A program made the translations under genes and the position numbers. A stretch of 64,000 nucleotides of DNA from Oscillospiraceae bacterium. GTDB lineage: Bacteria; Bacillota; Clostridia; Oscillospirales; Ruminococcaceae. The stretch covers positions 1-64,000 of the forward strand of contig JAAYNJ010000019.1 of NCBI GenBank assembly GCA_012520915.1, written 5' to 3'. The notes under the pieces were generated by a model. That model saw only the letters and a list, made by a program, of their open reading frames with translations. It was not told the DNA's origin and did not search any database. Shown piece after piece: positions 17,566-27,293 of this stretch; position 1 is the first letter of the stretch, and the number at the start of each line of letters is the position of its first letter.

Positions 17566-18348
17566 TTAAAGAATATTTATGACTTCTCCCGCCTTTTCCA
17601 TTCTGTCGAGTTCGACGAAAGAATCGAGCGCTATCCTTATCTGTCTTTCCATTGAGCTTTCATAGAGTTTTCGCGCCTCCTTTGCGGTGTCGTCGCTTCC
17701 GCAGGTGCAGATGCATCCGCCCCTTATTCCGTAACGCTGGCAGGTTGTTATGACGGCGGAGGATTCCATCTCTATATTCATTATGTTTATATCTTTGAGC
17801 TTCTGCAAAAATTCCGGCGTCTCGCCGTAAAACCCGTCGACGGTCGCGGTTATTCCGGTATGGACCTTTGCATCGGTGCCCTCAACATATTTCCTGGCGG
17901 TTTTTACGAGCGCCGTCACCAAATCCAAATCGGCTATGGCGGGATATCCCTTCGGCACGAAAAATTCGGTCGTTCCTTCGTATTTTGCGCTGCCGAGGGT
18001 TACCGCGATGTCTCCCTCCTTTATATCATCCCGGAGAAGGAAACCGCTTCCGGTCCTGAGCAAAACCTTTGCGCCTATCTGGGCGAGCTCCTCACAGACA
18101 ATGGCGGCGGAGGGACAGCCCATTCCGGTGGAACACACCGAAACCGAAAGCCCCTTGTAGCTGCCGGTATATATTTTTATCTCCCGGTTATGTGAGATGA
18201 GCTTCGATTCGTCGAAAAATGACGCAACCAAATCGCACCTGAAAGGGTCTCCGGGGACTATGACGTATTCCCCGATGTCGCCTCTTCGCGCCTGAAGGTG
18301 TAAACGCAGGGGATTCGGGTCCGAAGGATCGTATTTTATCGTACTCAT
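17566..18348 (-). CDS. Nucleoside phosphorylase (uridine phosphorylase-like)
   Basis: About 260 residues in the PNP/UDP family. Visible are VIVPGDPFRC (phosphate-binding Gly-Asp-Pro), STGMGCPS, LRTGSG and the ribose-binding NIMNIEMES motif. It cleaves the glycosidic bond of a nucleoside with phosphate, giving ribose-1-phosphate and a free base. The EMES context and overall layout favour uridine phosphorylase. I prefer the Met at 18348, which has GCGAGG five bases upstream; the frame extends five codons further. The gene lies downstream of the uxaA-like pair and may share its transcript. Confidence 0.87.
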   Translation of the reverse strand: MSTIKYDPSDPNPLRLHLQARRGDIGEYVIVPGDPFRCDLVASFFDESKLISHNREIKIYTGSYKGLSVSVCSTGMGCPSAAIVCEELAQIGAKVLLRTGSGFLLRDDIKEGDIAVTLGSAKYEGTTEFFVPKGYPAIADLDLVTALVKTARKYVEGTDAKVHTGITATVDGFYGETPEFLQKLKDINIMNIEMESSAVITTCQRYGIRGGCICTCGSDDTAKEARKLYESSMERQIRIALDSFVELDRMEKAGEVINIL

Positions 18349-18390
18349 ATTAAACCTCGCCAAATAGCTGTTCGTTTACCGCCGTTTATT

Positions 18391-19554
18391 TTAAATAACG
18401 GGGCCTTTGACCCATATATCGATATGTCTGTAATATCCAATCGCCTCGTTTTTGGTGGGCATGCCGGAAAGAACTTTAAGCATAAATTCAAAAGCTTCTT
18501 CGCCGACCTCCTCCACGGATTTTTCGCCGCTTAAAATTAACCCCGCATTTATATCCATGTCGTTGCTCATGTTTCTATAGGTTATCGGGTTTCCGCAAAT
18601 CTTTATAACCGGCATTGTCGGAAATCCCTGCGGTGCGCCTCTGCCGGTTGAAAAAAGCATAACCTGAGATCCCGTAGCGGCCATCCCCGTCAGTATTTCG
18701 GGCTCTCTTCCGGGGGTGTCCTTTATCCAAAGTCCTTTTCTTTTGCCTATCGGCTCGTGGTATTCGAGAATGCCCTGTATGGGCCTGTGCCCCGATTTAA
18801 CAATCGCGCCCAAACTTTTTTCTTCTATCGAGCTGAGCCCACCCTTTATATTGCCGGGAGTGGGCTGACCTTTTCTCATATCCACGCCTACCGCATTTGC
18901 CCGCTCTTCCAAATCCTTTACCAGTTTTATGATATTTTTGCCGACTTCTTCGCTTACGGCGCGTTTTGCCAATATATGTTCCGCCCCTATAAATTCGGTA
19001 ACCTCTCCGAAGACCACCGTTCCGCCCAGGTCGACGATTTTATCTGCGACATAACCGATAACGAGGTTTGAAGCCATCCCCGAGGTTGCGTCGGAGCCGC
19101 CGCATTTTATGGACATGACTATATTTGAAAGATCCGCGTCTTCCCTGGTCATTCCGCCTATTGCCTGCGCCAGCTTTTGCGCTTTGTTTATTCCCTCCGC
19201 AACGGCATTGCTGTAACCGCCCAGTTCCTGAATGCAGATAATTTCCACCGGTTTCCCCGTTGCAGTAAGTTCGTTATACAGCCTTTCGGTGTCGGTTCCC
19301 TCGCATCCGAGGCTCACTATCAGCACCGCGCCCGCATTCGGGGATTTTCCCAGCGAAATGAGCGTTTCGCTAACTGTTTTCAAGTCCGGTTCGAGCTGGC
19401 AGCATCCCTGATGGTGAAAGAAACCCCGCGTGTTCGGCACGTTGTCAACTATGGTGTCGACCACGTCGTTTGCACACATTACGCTGGGAATTACGGCTAC
19501 TAAATTTCTTGAACCGAAGGTGTTGTCGCTTCTTTTATATCCCTTAAACTTCAT
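18391..19554 (-). CDS. UxaA family hydro-lyase, large domain (altronate/galactarate dehydratase type)
   Basis: The 387-residue protein matches the C-terminal domain of altronate dehydratase (UxaA) and galactarate dehydratase: GFFHHQGCCQ, LGCEGTD, SIKCGGSDATSG and a C-terminal FSTGRGAPQGFPTMPVIK stretch. These enzymes remove water from sugar acids to give 2-keto-3-deoxy acids. Here the catalytic domain is separate from the small N-terminal domain, whose stop overlaps this start (ATGA). No uronate isomerase or kinase is adjacent, so the exact substrate is unknown. Confidence 0.87.
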   Translation of the reverse strand: MKFKGYKRSDNTFGSRNLVAVIPSVMCANDVVDTIVDNVPNTRGFFHHQGCCQLEPDLKTVSETLISLGKSPNAGAVLIVSLGCEGTDTERLYNELTATGKPVEIICIQELGGYSNAVAEGINKAQKLAQAIGGMTREDADLSNIVMSIKCGGSDATSGMASNLVIGYVADKIVDLGGTVVFGEVTEFIGAEHILAKRAVSEEVGKNIIKLVKDLEERANAVGVDMRKGQPTPGNIKGGLSSIEEKSLGAIVKSGHRPIQGILEYHEPIGKRKGLWIKDTPGREPEILTGMAATGSQVMLFSTGRGAPQGFPTMPVIKICGNPITYRNMSNDMDINAGLILSGEKSVEEVGEEAFEFMLKVLSGMPTKNEAIGYYRHIDIWVKGPVI

Positions 19555-19862
19555 ATCCTTTTCTCTCCCGCCAAATCTCCCCGCCCGCGCAGACTCTCAA
19601 GATTATGCAGATGAACATAATCTCCCTTTTTTATATCCGAGCTGGCGCCGCCGATGCTCTCTCCGTATTTAACGATATTGTCGCCGGTATTGATATCGCA
19701 AACGGCGATTTTATGTCCGTAGGGTATATCGTCCGATGATATAATGCTTTCTTCCTTTCCCGACTTGTCCAGTACGGTTATCAAATCGCCTTTTTTTACG
19801 TCGCGGAATATTGTCGCAACATTATCCCTGTCGCTCGCTTTTATACCGATTATTCTCTCCAT
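19551..19862 (-). CDS. UxaA family hydro-lyase, small SAF domain subunit
   Basis: The 103-residue protein corresponds to the N-terminal SAF-like domain of altronate dehydratase, with the conserved IPYGHKIAV segment and GESIG further on. It should assemble with the large subunit made from the overlapping gene downstream. It is the first gene of the operon. The region 19863-20118 separates it from a divergent GNAT gene; it is AT-rich and presumably holds both promoters, but I could not fix convincing hexamers. Confidence 0.85.
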   Translation of the reverse strand: MERIIGIKASDRDNVATIFRDVKKGDLITVLDKSGKEESIISSDDIPYGHKIAVCDINTGDNIVKYGESIGGASSDIKKGDYVHLHNLESLRGRGDLAGEKRI

Positions 19863-20118
19863 TTAACCCTCCCGGCTTTATTGCATGGGTGTTGCGATAC
19901 CGCAGTTTCGAAAGAAATTTCGAGTTTTATATTTAACCGCTTCTTATAATCTTTTCTCAATTATCATAATATCACGAATATGGGATTATTCGGCAACGGA
20001 TTGAGAATTTGTTGCCGGGATTTCGGTAAAACACGGGGAGAAAAAGGATATATGAGATAAAAAACCTCAAATATGTGTTATCATTTCCGAAAAGGAAAGA
20101 TTAAAGGCGGGACAGGAT

Positions 20119-20559
20119 ATGCAACTGACGGTTAAAAAGTTTGACGAGCTGGAGACGGATGAGCTTTTTTCGATATATAAACTGCGCATGGAGGTGTTTA
20201 TAGTCGAGCAGAACTGTCCCTACCGGGATATAGACGACTATGACAAAGAGGCATACCACGTTTATCTTAAAGAGGACGGGGATATAGTTGCGTATCTAAG
20301 ACTCCTGCCAAAAGGCGTGAGGTTTAGCGAAGTCTCAATCGGAAGGGTCATAGCCGTAAAACGCCGGATGGGATACGGAAGCCGTATAGTAAAAGCCGGC
20401 ATAGATGCCGCGAAGGAAAAACTGGACCCCGATAGGATAATCATAGAGGCGCAGGTTTACGCAAAGGGACTCTACGAAAAACTCGGATTTGTAAAGACTT
20501 CCGAAGAATTTTTGGAGGACGACATCCCTCATATTCAGATGACCCTAAATCTTAAATAA
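20119..20559 (+). CDS. GNAT family N-acetyltransferase, ElaA type
   Basis: The 146-residue protein fits ElaA-like GNATs: LRMEVFIVEQNCPY near residue 22-35, DIDDYDKEAYH, then IGRVIAVKRRMGYGS, which includes the acetyl-CoA-binding Arg/Gly loop, and GLYEKLGF. It transfers an acetyl group from acetyl-CoA to an unknown amine. The gene is monocistronic with a clear terminator. Confidence 0.88.
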   Translation: MQLTVKKFDELETDELFSIYKLRMEVFIVEQNCPYRDIDDYDKEAYHVYLKEDGDIVAYLRLLPKGVRFSEVSIGRVIAVKRRMGYGSRIVKAGIDAAKEKLDPDRIIIEAQVYAKGLYEKLGFVKTSEEFLEDDIPHIQMTLNLK

Positions 20560-20565
20560 CGGGAA

Positions 20566-20602
20566 ATAAAAAAGAGAGGGCGGTTTGCCCTCTCTTTTTT
20601 GA
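20566..20602. terminator. Bidirectional intrinsic terminator
   Basis: AAGAGAGGGC (20572-20581) pairs with GCCCTCTCTT (20587-20596), with A-rich sequence on the left and T on the right. It lies between convergent genes. A near copy sits at 21091-21130. Confidence 0.85.
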
Positions 20603-20643
20603 AAATGATTCTAAAATAATCAAACCCGATTATCCGCCGGATT

Positions 20644-20877
20644 TCAGGACTTCGGTTTTGTGAAAAAGTCGAACATTTCATTTGCCGCTTCCTTATCCTC
20701 TTCCGACAATTCCGACTTGCCGAAGACATCGTTCATAACGTCCTTTACATCATCCGCAGATTCGCCGCCTTCCCAGGCGGAATAGTCATCCAGTTTACCC
20801 GCCACGCAACCTTTAAGGTTTGAAAAAATACTCATAATCATCAATGCGGTCAAACAGAAAATCACCATTTTTCTCAT
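20644..20877 (-). CDS. Small putative lipoprotein
   Basis: About 77 residues with a signal peptide and a lipobox-like LKGC, then a short acidic mature part rich in Asp/Glu/Ser. Three ATG codons follow GAGGAGG in a row; the third (20877) has the best spacing. Function unknown. Confidence 0.65.
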   Translation of the reverse strand: MRKMVIFCLTALMIMSIFSNLKGCVAGKLDDYSAWEGGESADDVKDVMNDVFGKSELSEEDKEAANEMFDFFTKPKS

Positions 20878-21090
20878 CATCATTTCCTCCTCAATTCAAA
20901 CGGGGAAATCGGCGGTTTACGGGTTTTTTGATATTTTCGTTCACCATTAAAATTTAAATCGACAGTCAATCCCGCAAACACCGAATAACATCGTACAACG
21001 CTGTTGATTTTCAGATTATATGATAAGTTGATTATCTGACGGGACAATTATTCTTAAATTAATTTTATCAGGAAACAGAGTATTTTCAAT

Positions 21091-21130
21091 AAAAAAATAA
21101 AAGAGAGGGCGGTTTGTCCTCTCTTTTATA
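21091..21130 (-). terminator. Terminator of the 775-residue lipoprotein gene
   Basis: AAGAGAGG (21101-21108) pairs with CCTCTCTT (21118-21125). The A-tract on the left is the U-tract for minus-strand transcription. Confidence 0.8.
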
Positions 21131-21148
21131 TTTAACGGTGTTAAAGGC

Positions 21149-23476
21149 TTATTCCAGATACTTTAGCTCATTTAAAGCGTTGAAGACCGCCTTTTCGAGG
21201 GGAGCCCCGCCGAATACATAATCCACGGTGTTTCTGAAAAGAATATCATGTCTCTCGTAATCGATGAGTATCGGAGTTTTGAGGTTGTCATAAAGGGGTT
21301 CGAAGTCATATTCGTAAGGTTTAAAACCGCCTTTTAAGTTGTAGTATTCTTCGTTGAAAATGAGTTTGTCAAAATGTTCCTTTCTTTCGTTCGCTTCATC
21401 GGGAGAGAGGGGGAAGTAATCGTAGGTATAATTGTCTGTCTGATAATCGCTGTAGAGAAATTCAACAAACGCCCTGGCTTCGTCGGGAACTTCAGTTTTT
21501 GCATTTATGACGGCCGCGTCAACCGGCAGGAAGACATCGGGTCTTAACAGCTTCAGAGAATAATCTTTCAGGGGATAGGGAACGTTAAACATCGTTTCCT
21601 CGTCCATTTTGAAGCCGTGGAGGGAGTATATAAAATCGGGGATATTTCCGCTGAAGACTATTGCAATCGGGAAAACCGTCTCGGTTTCTCCCGTAAAATA
21701 GGTTTTGTCCGGTCCGAACACCCCGGTGCCCATAAAGTGAAGACCCATTATATCGCGACCGGTGAGGTCGTAGTAGAGGTTTTCCGGACTCGTCGCCGCG
21801 AGTACTAACTTTTCGGTATCCTTCATGAAATCCTCAATCAGTTTTTCGTCGGGCATGCCGCTATTAAGCCTGTCGGCATAATAAATATAAGCGGTGTCGA
21901 AAAGCGTCTCCGGCTGGGTGTATTCAACCGCGGGGAAAGCCGTTTCGCAGTATGAAATAAGAGAATCGAGATCCTTTATCTTGTCGAGGTCGGCGGGTTT
22001 GCCGTATATAATCGGCAATCTGATGTTTAAGGGTGCGCCGAAACGGCCTTTGTCGTTTGCGAGAGCGTTGCCGACGGCTTTCGGGATGTCGTCGTCGAAT
22101 TTATCGCCGAGTTCGAGGAAAAGGCCCTTATCTATTCCGCCTTTAAAGACTCCCGCCGGCGCGATAACCACATCGGAGAAATCGCCGGACATAATATCGT
22201 TTTTAAGCTGATTAAAGTAGTCGAACCTGCTCTTTTTCTTCCCTTCGGGTTTATATTCCTCATCCATGAAGTCGTAGAGCTGAGTGTATTCCAGCGCGAT
22301 TTCGGGATGTTCGTTTCTGAAAATATCCACAGCCAGCTTGACAACATAGCAGTCGCTTAAATCGGTCAGGGTAACCTTCTTCTGGGGCAGGAGAGCCAGG
22401 TTTTGGTCATAACTGTATTTTACTACCCTGCATCCGCGTCCCGACCTGCTGATAAGAAGCAGATAGAAATCGCCTTCGCTTCCCCTTATGGCTGCGCTCG
22501 TCATCCACTCGGGCGAACCGAAAGAATGTCTCGACGCCTCGACTATAAGTTCGGGAGTGTCCCCGCCGATGGGCAGAGCATTTATCCCCGATTTGTCGAG
22601 ATAAAAAATCGTGTCCTCCGTGGGGGTTATGAGGTATGAAATTTCGGTATCGGGTTTTTGTGTTCTCGAAAGCTCCTTGCCGTTCTCGGCGGAAATTTCC
22701 AAAATATCGTCGCCGTCAATATAGAAGAGGCAGTTGTCGCTTACGGCAACAACTCCCGGTTTTCTGCCTTCTGTCAATGACTTATACGGCATGGAAAATT
22801 CGTCGCTGTAAATAACCTCTCCGGATTCGGTGTCCAATATCAATATTAAGGCATCGATGGTTGCCGAAAAACCGGTCGAAAAGCCGCAATAGAGCGACAC
22901 TATTCTGCTGTCGGAGATGGGATATAAACCGGCGACCTGCCAATAATTCTCATTGTCTTTAATAGTGTGGGTGAATTCAGATGTCTCTCCCATGTAGACG
23001 GTTTTCCAGTATAAAGTTGTATCTATAACGACTTCGTTGTATTCGTGCGCAAAGGTGTATATGGCGCCGTCCTTTGAGGAGCCGATGCCCATCGGAATAT
23101 ATTTTTTGTCGTAGGCGCCGGGAATGATATCCCACCAGCTTACCTCCTCGGTTGTAAAGTCCTCGCCCCACTCAAAAAAGCGGGAAACGAAATATTCGGG
23201 CATTACCGCCGATTCACCGAAGATAAACTCATCGGGATAGCAAAACACCCTGAGTCCGTTGTCGCCGAAGCGGTTTATGCTCTCTACCGAATAGGGCGCA
23301 TCGCTTGTATACAGATCCTTTTCGACATAACCGCCTTGTGACTGAAGGTCAAAGCTCGGTTTTTCTCCTCCCCATACCGGTTTGGGAGGGTCTTTTGCGG
23401 GCGGTTTAAGAAGATGACAACCCGAAAACAGAGTCAAAATCATTACTATCGCAAGCAAAAAAGCAATTTTTTTCAT
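21149..23476 (-). CDS. Large lipoprotein with solute-binding-like C-terminal domain
   Basis: This 775-residue protein has a signal peptide with lipobox (TLFSGC, Cys about 19). The region about 60-370 has repeating strands with short turns (VVAVSDNCLFYIDGDDIL, TPTEDTIFYLDKSG), suggesting a beta-propeller. From about residue 385 the sequence looks like a family 1 extracellular solute-binding protein: a VDIFRNEHPEIALEY strand/helix start, a hinge region and VPDEARAFVEFLYSD near the end. No permease or ATPase is adjacent. The fusion of propeller and binding protein is unusual, and the ligand is unknown. Probably anchored on the outer face of the membrane. Confidence 0.7.
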   Translation of the reverse strand: MKKIAFLLAIVMILTLFSGCHLLKPPAKDPPKPVWGGEKPSFDLQSQGGYVEKDLYTSDAPYSVESINRFGDNGLRVFCYPDEFIFGESAVMPEYFVSRFFEWGEDFTTEEVSWWDIIPGAYDKKYIPMGIGSSKDGAIYTFAHEYNEVVIDTTLYWKTVYMGETSEFTHTIKDNENYWQVAGLYPISDSRIVSLYCGFSTGFSATIDALILILDTESGEVIYSDEFSMPYKSLTEGRKPGVVAVSDNCLFYIDGDDILEISAENGKELSRTQKPDTEISYLITPTEDTIFYLDKSGINALPIGGDTPELIVEASRHSFGSPEWMTSAAIRGSEGDFYLLLISRSGRGCRVVKYSYDQNLALLPQKKVTLTDLSDCYVVKLAVDIFRNEHPEIALEYTQLYDFMDEEYKPEGKKKSRFDYFNQLKNDIMSGDFSDVVIAPAGVFKGGIDKGLFLELGDKFDDDIPKAVGNALANDKGRFGAPLNIRLPIIYGKPADLDKIKDLDSLISYCETAFPAVEYTQPETLFDTAYIYYADRLNSGMPDEKLIEDFMKDTEKLVLAATSPENLYYDLTGRDIMGLHFMGTGVFGPDKTYFTGETETVFPIAIVFSGNIPDFIYSLHGFKMDEETMFNVPYPLKDYSLKLLRPDVFLPVDAAVINAKTEVPDEARAFVEFLYSDYQTDNYTYDYFPLSPDEANERKEHFDKLIFNEEYYNLKGGFKPYEYDFEPLYDNLKTPILIDYERHDILFRNTVDYVFGGAPLEKAVFNALNELKYLE

Positions 23477-23549
23477 ACAAACACCAATATCGAGGTTTAT
23501 AACTTCTGAATCCTGAATTACATAATACCAAATAGACGAAAAATAAAAA

Positions 23550-24065
23550 AGCCCGACAGATATCTAAGGAGGCGGTTCGAAAACTAAAACCCCGCAACTG
23601 GTTGCAACGAAGATAAACCTTAAGCGAAGTACACAAAAACCTCCACCGGACGGGGGAGGTGGCACAGCTTCAGCTGTGACGGAGGGGGGAGAAAAGAGAA
23701 GGTTGGAACCTTATCTTATTGTGTTAACTAAAGTATTAAGCTGTTATAAAAGTCCCTCCCTCAGTCTGCTTCGCAGACAGCTCCCTCGGTCAGAGGGAGC
23801 CTTGGCAAAGGTTTAAGCTTTAGCGAATAGCTCCAAAGCCCACCTCGGACCTGTGCCCTGTGGGTACGAGGGGGTGGGTCTAAACTAAAACCCCGCAACT
23901 GGTTGGTAGCGAAGTTAAACCGTAGCGAGAGCGTTTACAAACGAGCAGGTTTAACGAGCGTGACCTGTTGCGGAGAGGAAGGACAACGGAGCATGTGAAA
24001 ATTCGGCAAAAAATGCATATTAAATTGTCGGATTTGAACGAAGCGTAGTCTGTCCTGACGACGGA
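23550..24065. repeat. Cluster of dispersed hairpin repeats
   Basis: No gene. It includes the GGTGGCACAGCTTCAGCTGTGACGG type (about 23640-23690), the CCCTCCCTCAGTCTG...CTCCCTCGG type (about 23755-23805), and the first 82-bp stem-loop element with its conserved downstream flank. Confidence 0.75.
23892..23974. repeat. 82-bp stem-loop element, copy A
   Basis: The element begins CCGCAACTGGTTGG and ends ACCTGTTGCGG. Inner arms (TTAAACC / GGTTTAA) and a GCG/GCG pair extend the pairing, so the whole unit folds as one imperfect hairpin. Copies B and C lie at 24368-24449 and 34021-34102; a shared flank (GACAACGGAGCATGTGAAAA) follows all three. Confidence 0.8.
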
Positions 24066-24070
24066 GGGAG

Positions 24071-24290
24071 AGATAATTCATACTTTTGACTGCAAAAGTA
24101 TGCAAAACATGGGGGAGTTCCGACTCTCCCCCATACCCCTAAACGGATTTAAAGCTTCGGCTGAAAAGTTCTAACTGGCTTAAGTCTATTCTCAATCTTT
24201 CTGGAATTGTTTAATCTGAATAACTAATACATTTGCATAAAGTTACACCGAGAACTTTTCTAAACGCCGAAGCAGTTTAGGGGTTTTATA
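24071..24290 (+). ncRNA. Candidate structured RNA element, copy 1
   Basis: About 220 bp with several perfect helices. Hairpin A pairs 24079-24088 with 24093-24102. Hairpin B pairs 24109-24117 with 24126-24134 around the loop TTCCGACT. A long-range closing stem pairs 24136-24144, 24154-24161 and 24164-24172 with 24275-24283, 24266-24273 and 24251-24259. A T-rich run follows the last arm, as in an intrinsic terminator. A second copy at 37604-37825 keeps the helices with compensatory changes. The strand is assumed from the T-run. It could instead be a MITE-like DNA element. Confidence 0.5.
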
Positions 24291-24367
24291 AAATGATAAT
24301 TTACTCAATAAAGATAAATAGCCAAAAGCCCCCTTCAGATTCCGAGGGGGTGGGTCTAAACTAAAAA

Positions 24368-24449
24368 CCCGCAACAGGTTGGTAGCGAAATTAAACCGTA
24401 GCGAGAGCGTTTACAAACGAGCAGGTTTAACGAGCGTGACCTGTTGCGG
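24368..24449. repeat. 82-bp stem-loop element, copy B
   Basis: Nearly identical to copies A and C, with perfect outer arms CCGCAACAGGT / ACCTGTTGCGG. It is followed by the same flank (about 24450-24545), including a GAAGCGCAGTTTGTCCTGACG stretch that also occurs alone elsewhere in the window. Confidence 0.8.
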
Positions 24450-24605
24450 AGAGGAAGGACAACGGAGCATGTGAAAATTCGGCAAAGAATATATGTTAAA
24501 TTGCCAGATTTGAACGAAGCGCAGTTTGTCCTGACGACGGGGGGAGGGACGAGCGAAACAGGGTATTTGAACAAAACGCAGTTTATCCTGACGACGGAGA
24601 GAAGG

Positions 24606-24642
24606 CAAATAAAAACCCCCGCCGGATTAAAACCGGCGGGGA
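24606..24642 (-). terminator. Terminator of clpB
   Basis: CCCCGCCGG (24617-24625) pairs with CCGGCGGGG (24633-24641), preceded on its left by an A-tract that gives the U-tract on the minus strand. Confidence 0.8.
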
Positions 24643-24653
24643 TAATATTATTT

Positions 24654-27254
24654 TTATTCCGCTTTTATTACCAAATTATTGTCATTGTCGAGGTCGACGT
24701 CGACCACCGTGCCGGGTTCGGGGTTTTCGGCGATTATAAACTTCGCTATGAGGGTTTCGAGTTTGCTCTCGATAAACCTCTTGAGCGGTCTCGCGCCGAA
24801 CGCCTCGTCGTATCCCGCATCGGCGATATAGTCCTTAGCCCTCTCTTCAACCTTAAGATTAAGCTGTCTTTCCTCCATTCTCCTTGCGAGGTCGCCGAGC
24901 ATCAATTCCACTATGCTCCTTATCTGCGTTTTGGAGAGGGGAGTGAAGTAGATGATTTCGTCTATTCTGTTGAGGAATTCGGGTCTGAATTTCAGTTTGA
25001 GCAGGGAATCGACCTTCTCTCTCGCCTCATCGCTTATTTTACCGTCCTCGATGCCTTCAAGTATAAACTCGCTTCCGAGGTTTGAGGTCATAATGATTAT
25101 GGTATTTTTAAAGTCGACCGTTCTGCCGAGACTGTCGGTTATCCTGCCGTCGTCAAGTATCTGCAGAAGCAGGTTGAAGACTTCGGGGTGCGCCTTTTCT
25201 ATCTCGTCGAAAAGCACTATCGAGAAGGGCTTTCTCCTTACAGCTTCGGTCAGCTGGCCGCCCTCTTCATATCCGACATATCCCGGGGGAGCGCCTATAA
25301 GCCTGCTCACCGAGAATTTTTCCATATATTCGCTCATGTCTATGCGAACCATGCTCTTTTCGTCGTCAAACAGCGCCTCCGCCAAAGTCTTGGCGAGTTC
25401 GGTTTTTCCGACGCCGGTCGGTCCGAGGAATATAAAGCTTCCTATCGGTCTGCCCTCGTCCTGAATGCCCGATCTGCTGCGCAGTATCGCTTCGAAAACT
25501 TTTGTAACCGCCTCGTCCTGTCCGACAACTCTGCGATGGAGAATCTCCTCCATATTGAGCAGTTTTTCCCTCTCGCCTTCGACAAGCTTGGACAGGGGAA
25601 TACCCGTCTTTCTCGACACGACCTTTGCTATCTCTTCGTCGGTCACCCTGTCGTGAATCATTCCGACGCTGTCGCCGTCCTCGGCCTTCGCCTCCATCTC
25701 CTCAAGTTCCTTTAAAAGGGCGGGAAGTTTGCCGTATTTGAGTTCGGCGGCCTTGTTGAGGTCATACTCCCTCTCGGCTTTCGCAATCTCGCCGTTTAGG
25801 TTTTCGAGTTCTTCCCTTAGATTTCTGACGTCGGATATTATCTTTTTCTGGTTATCCCACGCCACTTTCATGGCGGAATACTCTTCCCGCATCTCCGAGA
25901 GTTTATGCCTTATTTCTTCAAGGTGTTCCGCACTCAGTTTGTCCGTCTCCTTTTTAAGCGCCGCCTCCTCGATTTCAAGCTGCATTATTCTTCTGCCGAG
26001 ATCGTCCATCTCCGCCGGACTTGTATCCATCTCGGTTCTTATCATCGCCGAAGCCTCGTCCACGAGGTCTATTGCCTTGTCGGGCAGGAACCGGTCGGAA
26101 ATATATCTGTTTGAGAGAACCGCCGCCGATATCAGAGCGCTGTCGGTTATCTTTACGCCGTGGAAGACCTCGTATCTCTCCTTTATGCCTCTGAGAATCG
26201 AAATGGTGTCCTCCACCGTCGGCTCATCGATTAAAACGGGTTGGAAACGCCTCTCGAGCGCAGCGTCCTTTTCGATATACTGTCGGTATTCGTCGAGGGT
26301 GGTCGCGCCTATCATGTGGAGCTCTCCGCGCGCCAGCATCGGCTTTAACAGGTTTCCGGCATCCATCGCGCCGTCTGTTCTGCCCGCTCCGACCACGGTA
26401 TGGAGTTCGTCTATGAACATTATAATCTGTCCGTCGGAACTTGAAACCTCGTTCAATACGCTTTTTAGTCTCTCTTCAAAATCGCCTCTGTACTTTGCGC
26501 CGGCAATCAACGCGCCCATATCAAGTGCGAATATCTTTCTGTCCCGAAGGGAATCCGGAACATCGCCGGCGACTATCCTCTGGGCAAGCCCCTCCGCTAT
26601 CGCGGTTTTGCCGACGCCGGGTTCGCCTATAAGAACGGGGTTGTTTTTCGTCTTTCTCGAGAGTATCCGGATGACGTTTCTTATCTCGGCATCCCTGCCG
26701 ATAACCGGCTCGAGTTTGCCGCGCCTTGCGAGTTCAACGAGCTCCTGCCCGTATTTTAAAAGCACGTCGTATGTATCTTCGGGGTTGTCGCTTAAAACCC
26801 TCGCGTTTCCGCGCACCGTGACCAGAGCCTCAAGAAAACGGTTTTTGTCTATACCGTATATCCTGAAGATTTCTTTCAGCTTGTCGTTCGGTTTTTCGAT
26901 AAGTCCGAGCGCTAAGTGTTCCACGCTGACGAACTCGTCCTTCATCGCCGCGGCCTCGTCTCTTGCCGCTATAAGCGCCCTGTCGAGGGAATCGCTTATA
27001 TAAATCCTGTCCGGCTCGCGGTTTGACACCGTGACGGAGGGGAGTTGTCTAACCGCCTCATAAACGGCGGTTTTAATTCCCTCGGCTTTTGAACCCATTT
27101 TGTCAAAAAGTCCGTATATCAGACTGTTTTCGATATCCAAAAGAGCGTACAAAAGATGCTGCTGCTCGAGAGCCTGGTTTCTATGCTCAACCGCCACGCT
27201 CTGAGCCGCCAAAATCGCATCGCGGGATTTTTCCGTAAATTTATTTAAATCCAT
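24654..27254 (-). CDS. clpB: ATP-dependent chaperone ClpB
   Basis: This 866-residue protein has the complete ClpB plan. An N-terminal Clp_N domain (about 1-145) comes first. NBD1 has Walker A GEPGVGKT near 205. A long coiled-coil middle domain, about 400-520, is rich in Glu/Lys and distinguishes ClpB from ClpA and ClpC. NBD2 has GPTGVGKT near 600, followed by the C-terminal domain. It disentangles protein aggregates with DnaK. No HrcA/CIRCE site is seen upstream; instead a ribbon-helix-helix-like gene precedes it on the same strand, 39 bp away, so the two are probably co-transcribed. Confidence 0.96.
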   Translation of the reverse strand: MDLNKFTEKSRDAILAAQSVAVEHRNQALEQQHLLYALLDIENSLIYGLFDKMGSKAEGIKTAVYEAVRQLPSVTVSNREPDRIYISDSLDRALIAARDEAAAMKDEFVSVEHLALGLIEKPNDKLKEIFRIYGIDKNRFLEALVTVRGNARVLSDNPEDTYDVLLKYGQELVELARRGKLEPVIGRDAEIRNVIRILSRKTKNNPVLIGEPGVGKTAIAEGLAQRIVAGDVPDSLRDRKIFALDMGALIAGAKYRGDFEERLKSVLNEVSSSDGQIIMFIDELHTVVGAGRTDGAMDAGNLLKPMLARGELHMIGATTLDEYRQYIEKDAALERRFQPVLIDEPTVEDTISILRGIKERYEVFHGVKITDSALISAAVLSNRYISDRFLPDKAIDLVDEASAMIRTEMDTSPAEMDDLGRRIMQLEIEEAALKKETDKLSAEHLEEIRHKLSEMREEYSAMKVAWDNQKKIISDVRNLREELENLNGEIAKAEREYDLNKAAELKYGKLPALLKELEEMEAKAEDGDSVGMIHDRVTDEEIAKVVSRKTGIPLSKLVEGEREKLLNMEEILHRRVVGQDEAVTKVFEAILRSRSGIQDEGRPIGSFIFLGPTGVGKTELAKTLAEALFDDEKSMVRIDMSEYMEKFSVSRLIGAPPGYVGYEEGGQLTEAVRRKPFSIVLFDEIEKAHPEVFNLLLQILDDGRITDSLGRTVDFKNTIIIMTSNLGSEFILEGIEDGKISDEAREKVDSLLKLKFRPEFLNRIDEIIYFTPLSKTQIRSIVELMLGDLARRMEERQLNLKVEERAKDYIADAGYDEAFGARPLKRFIESKLETLIAKFIIAENPEPGTVVDVDLDNDNNLVIKAE

Positions 27255-27293
27255 ATTTATTCCTTTCGCTTTGAAATATTCAAAGCAGGTTTA

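Noticed and set aside
25729-27003. 424-residue open frame on the plus strand inside clpB
   Set aside because: It is Ser-rich, antisense to conserved ClpB domains, and lacks a ribosome site.
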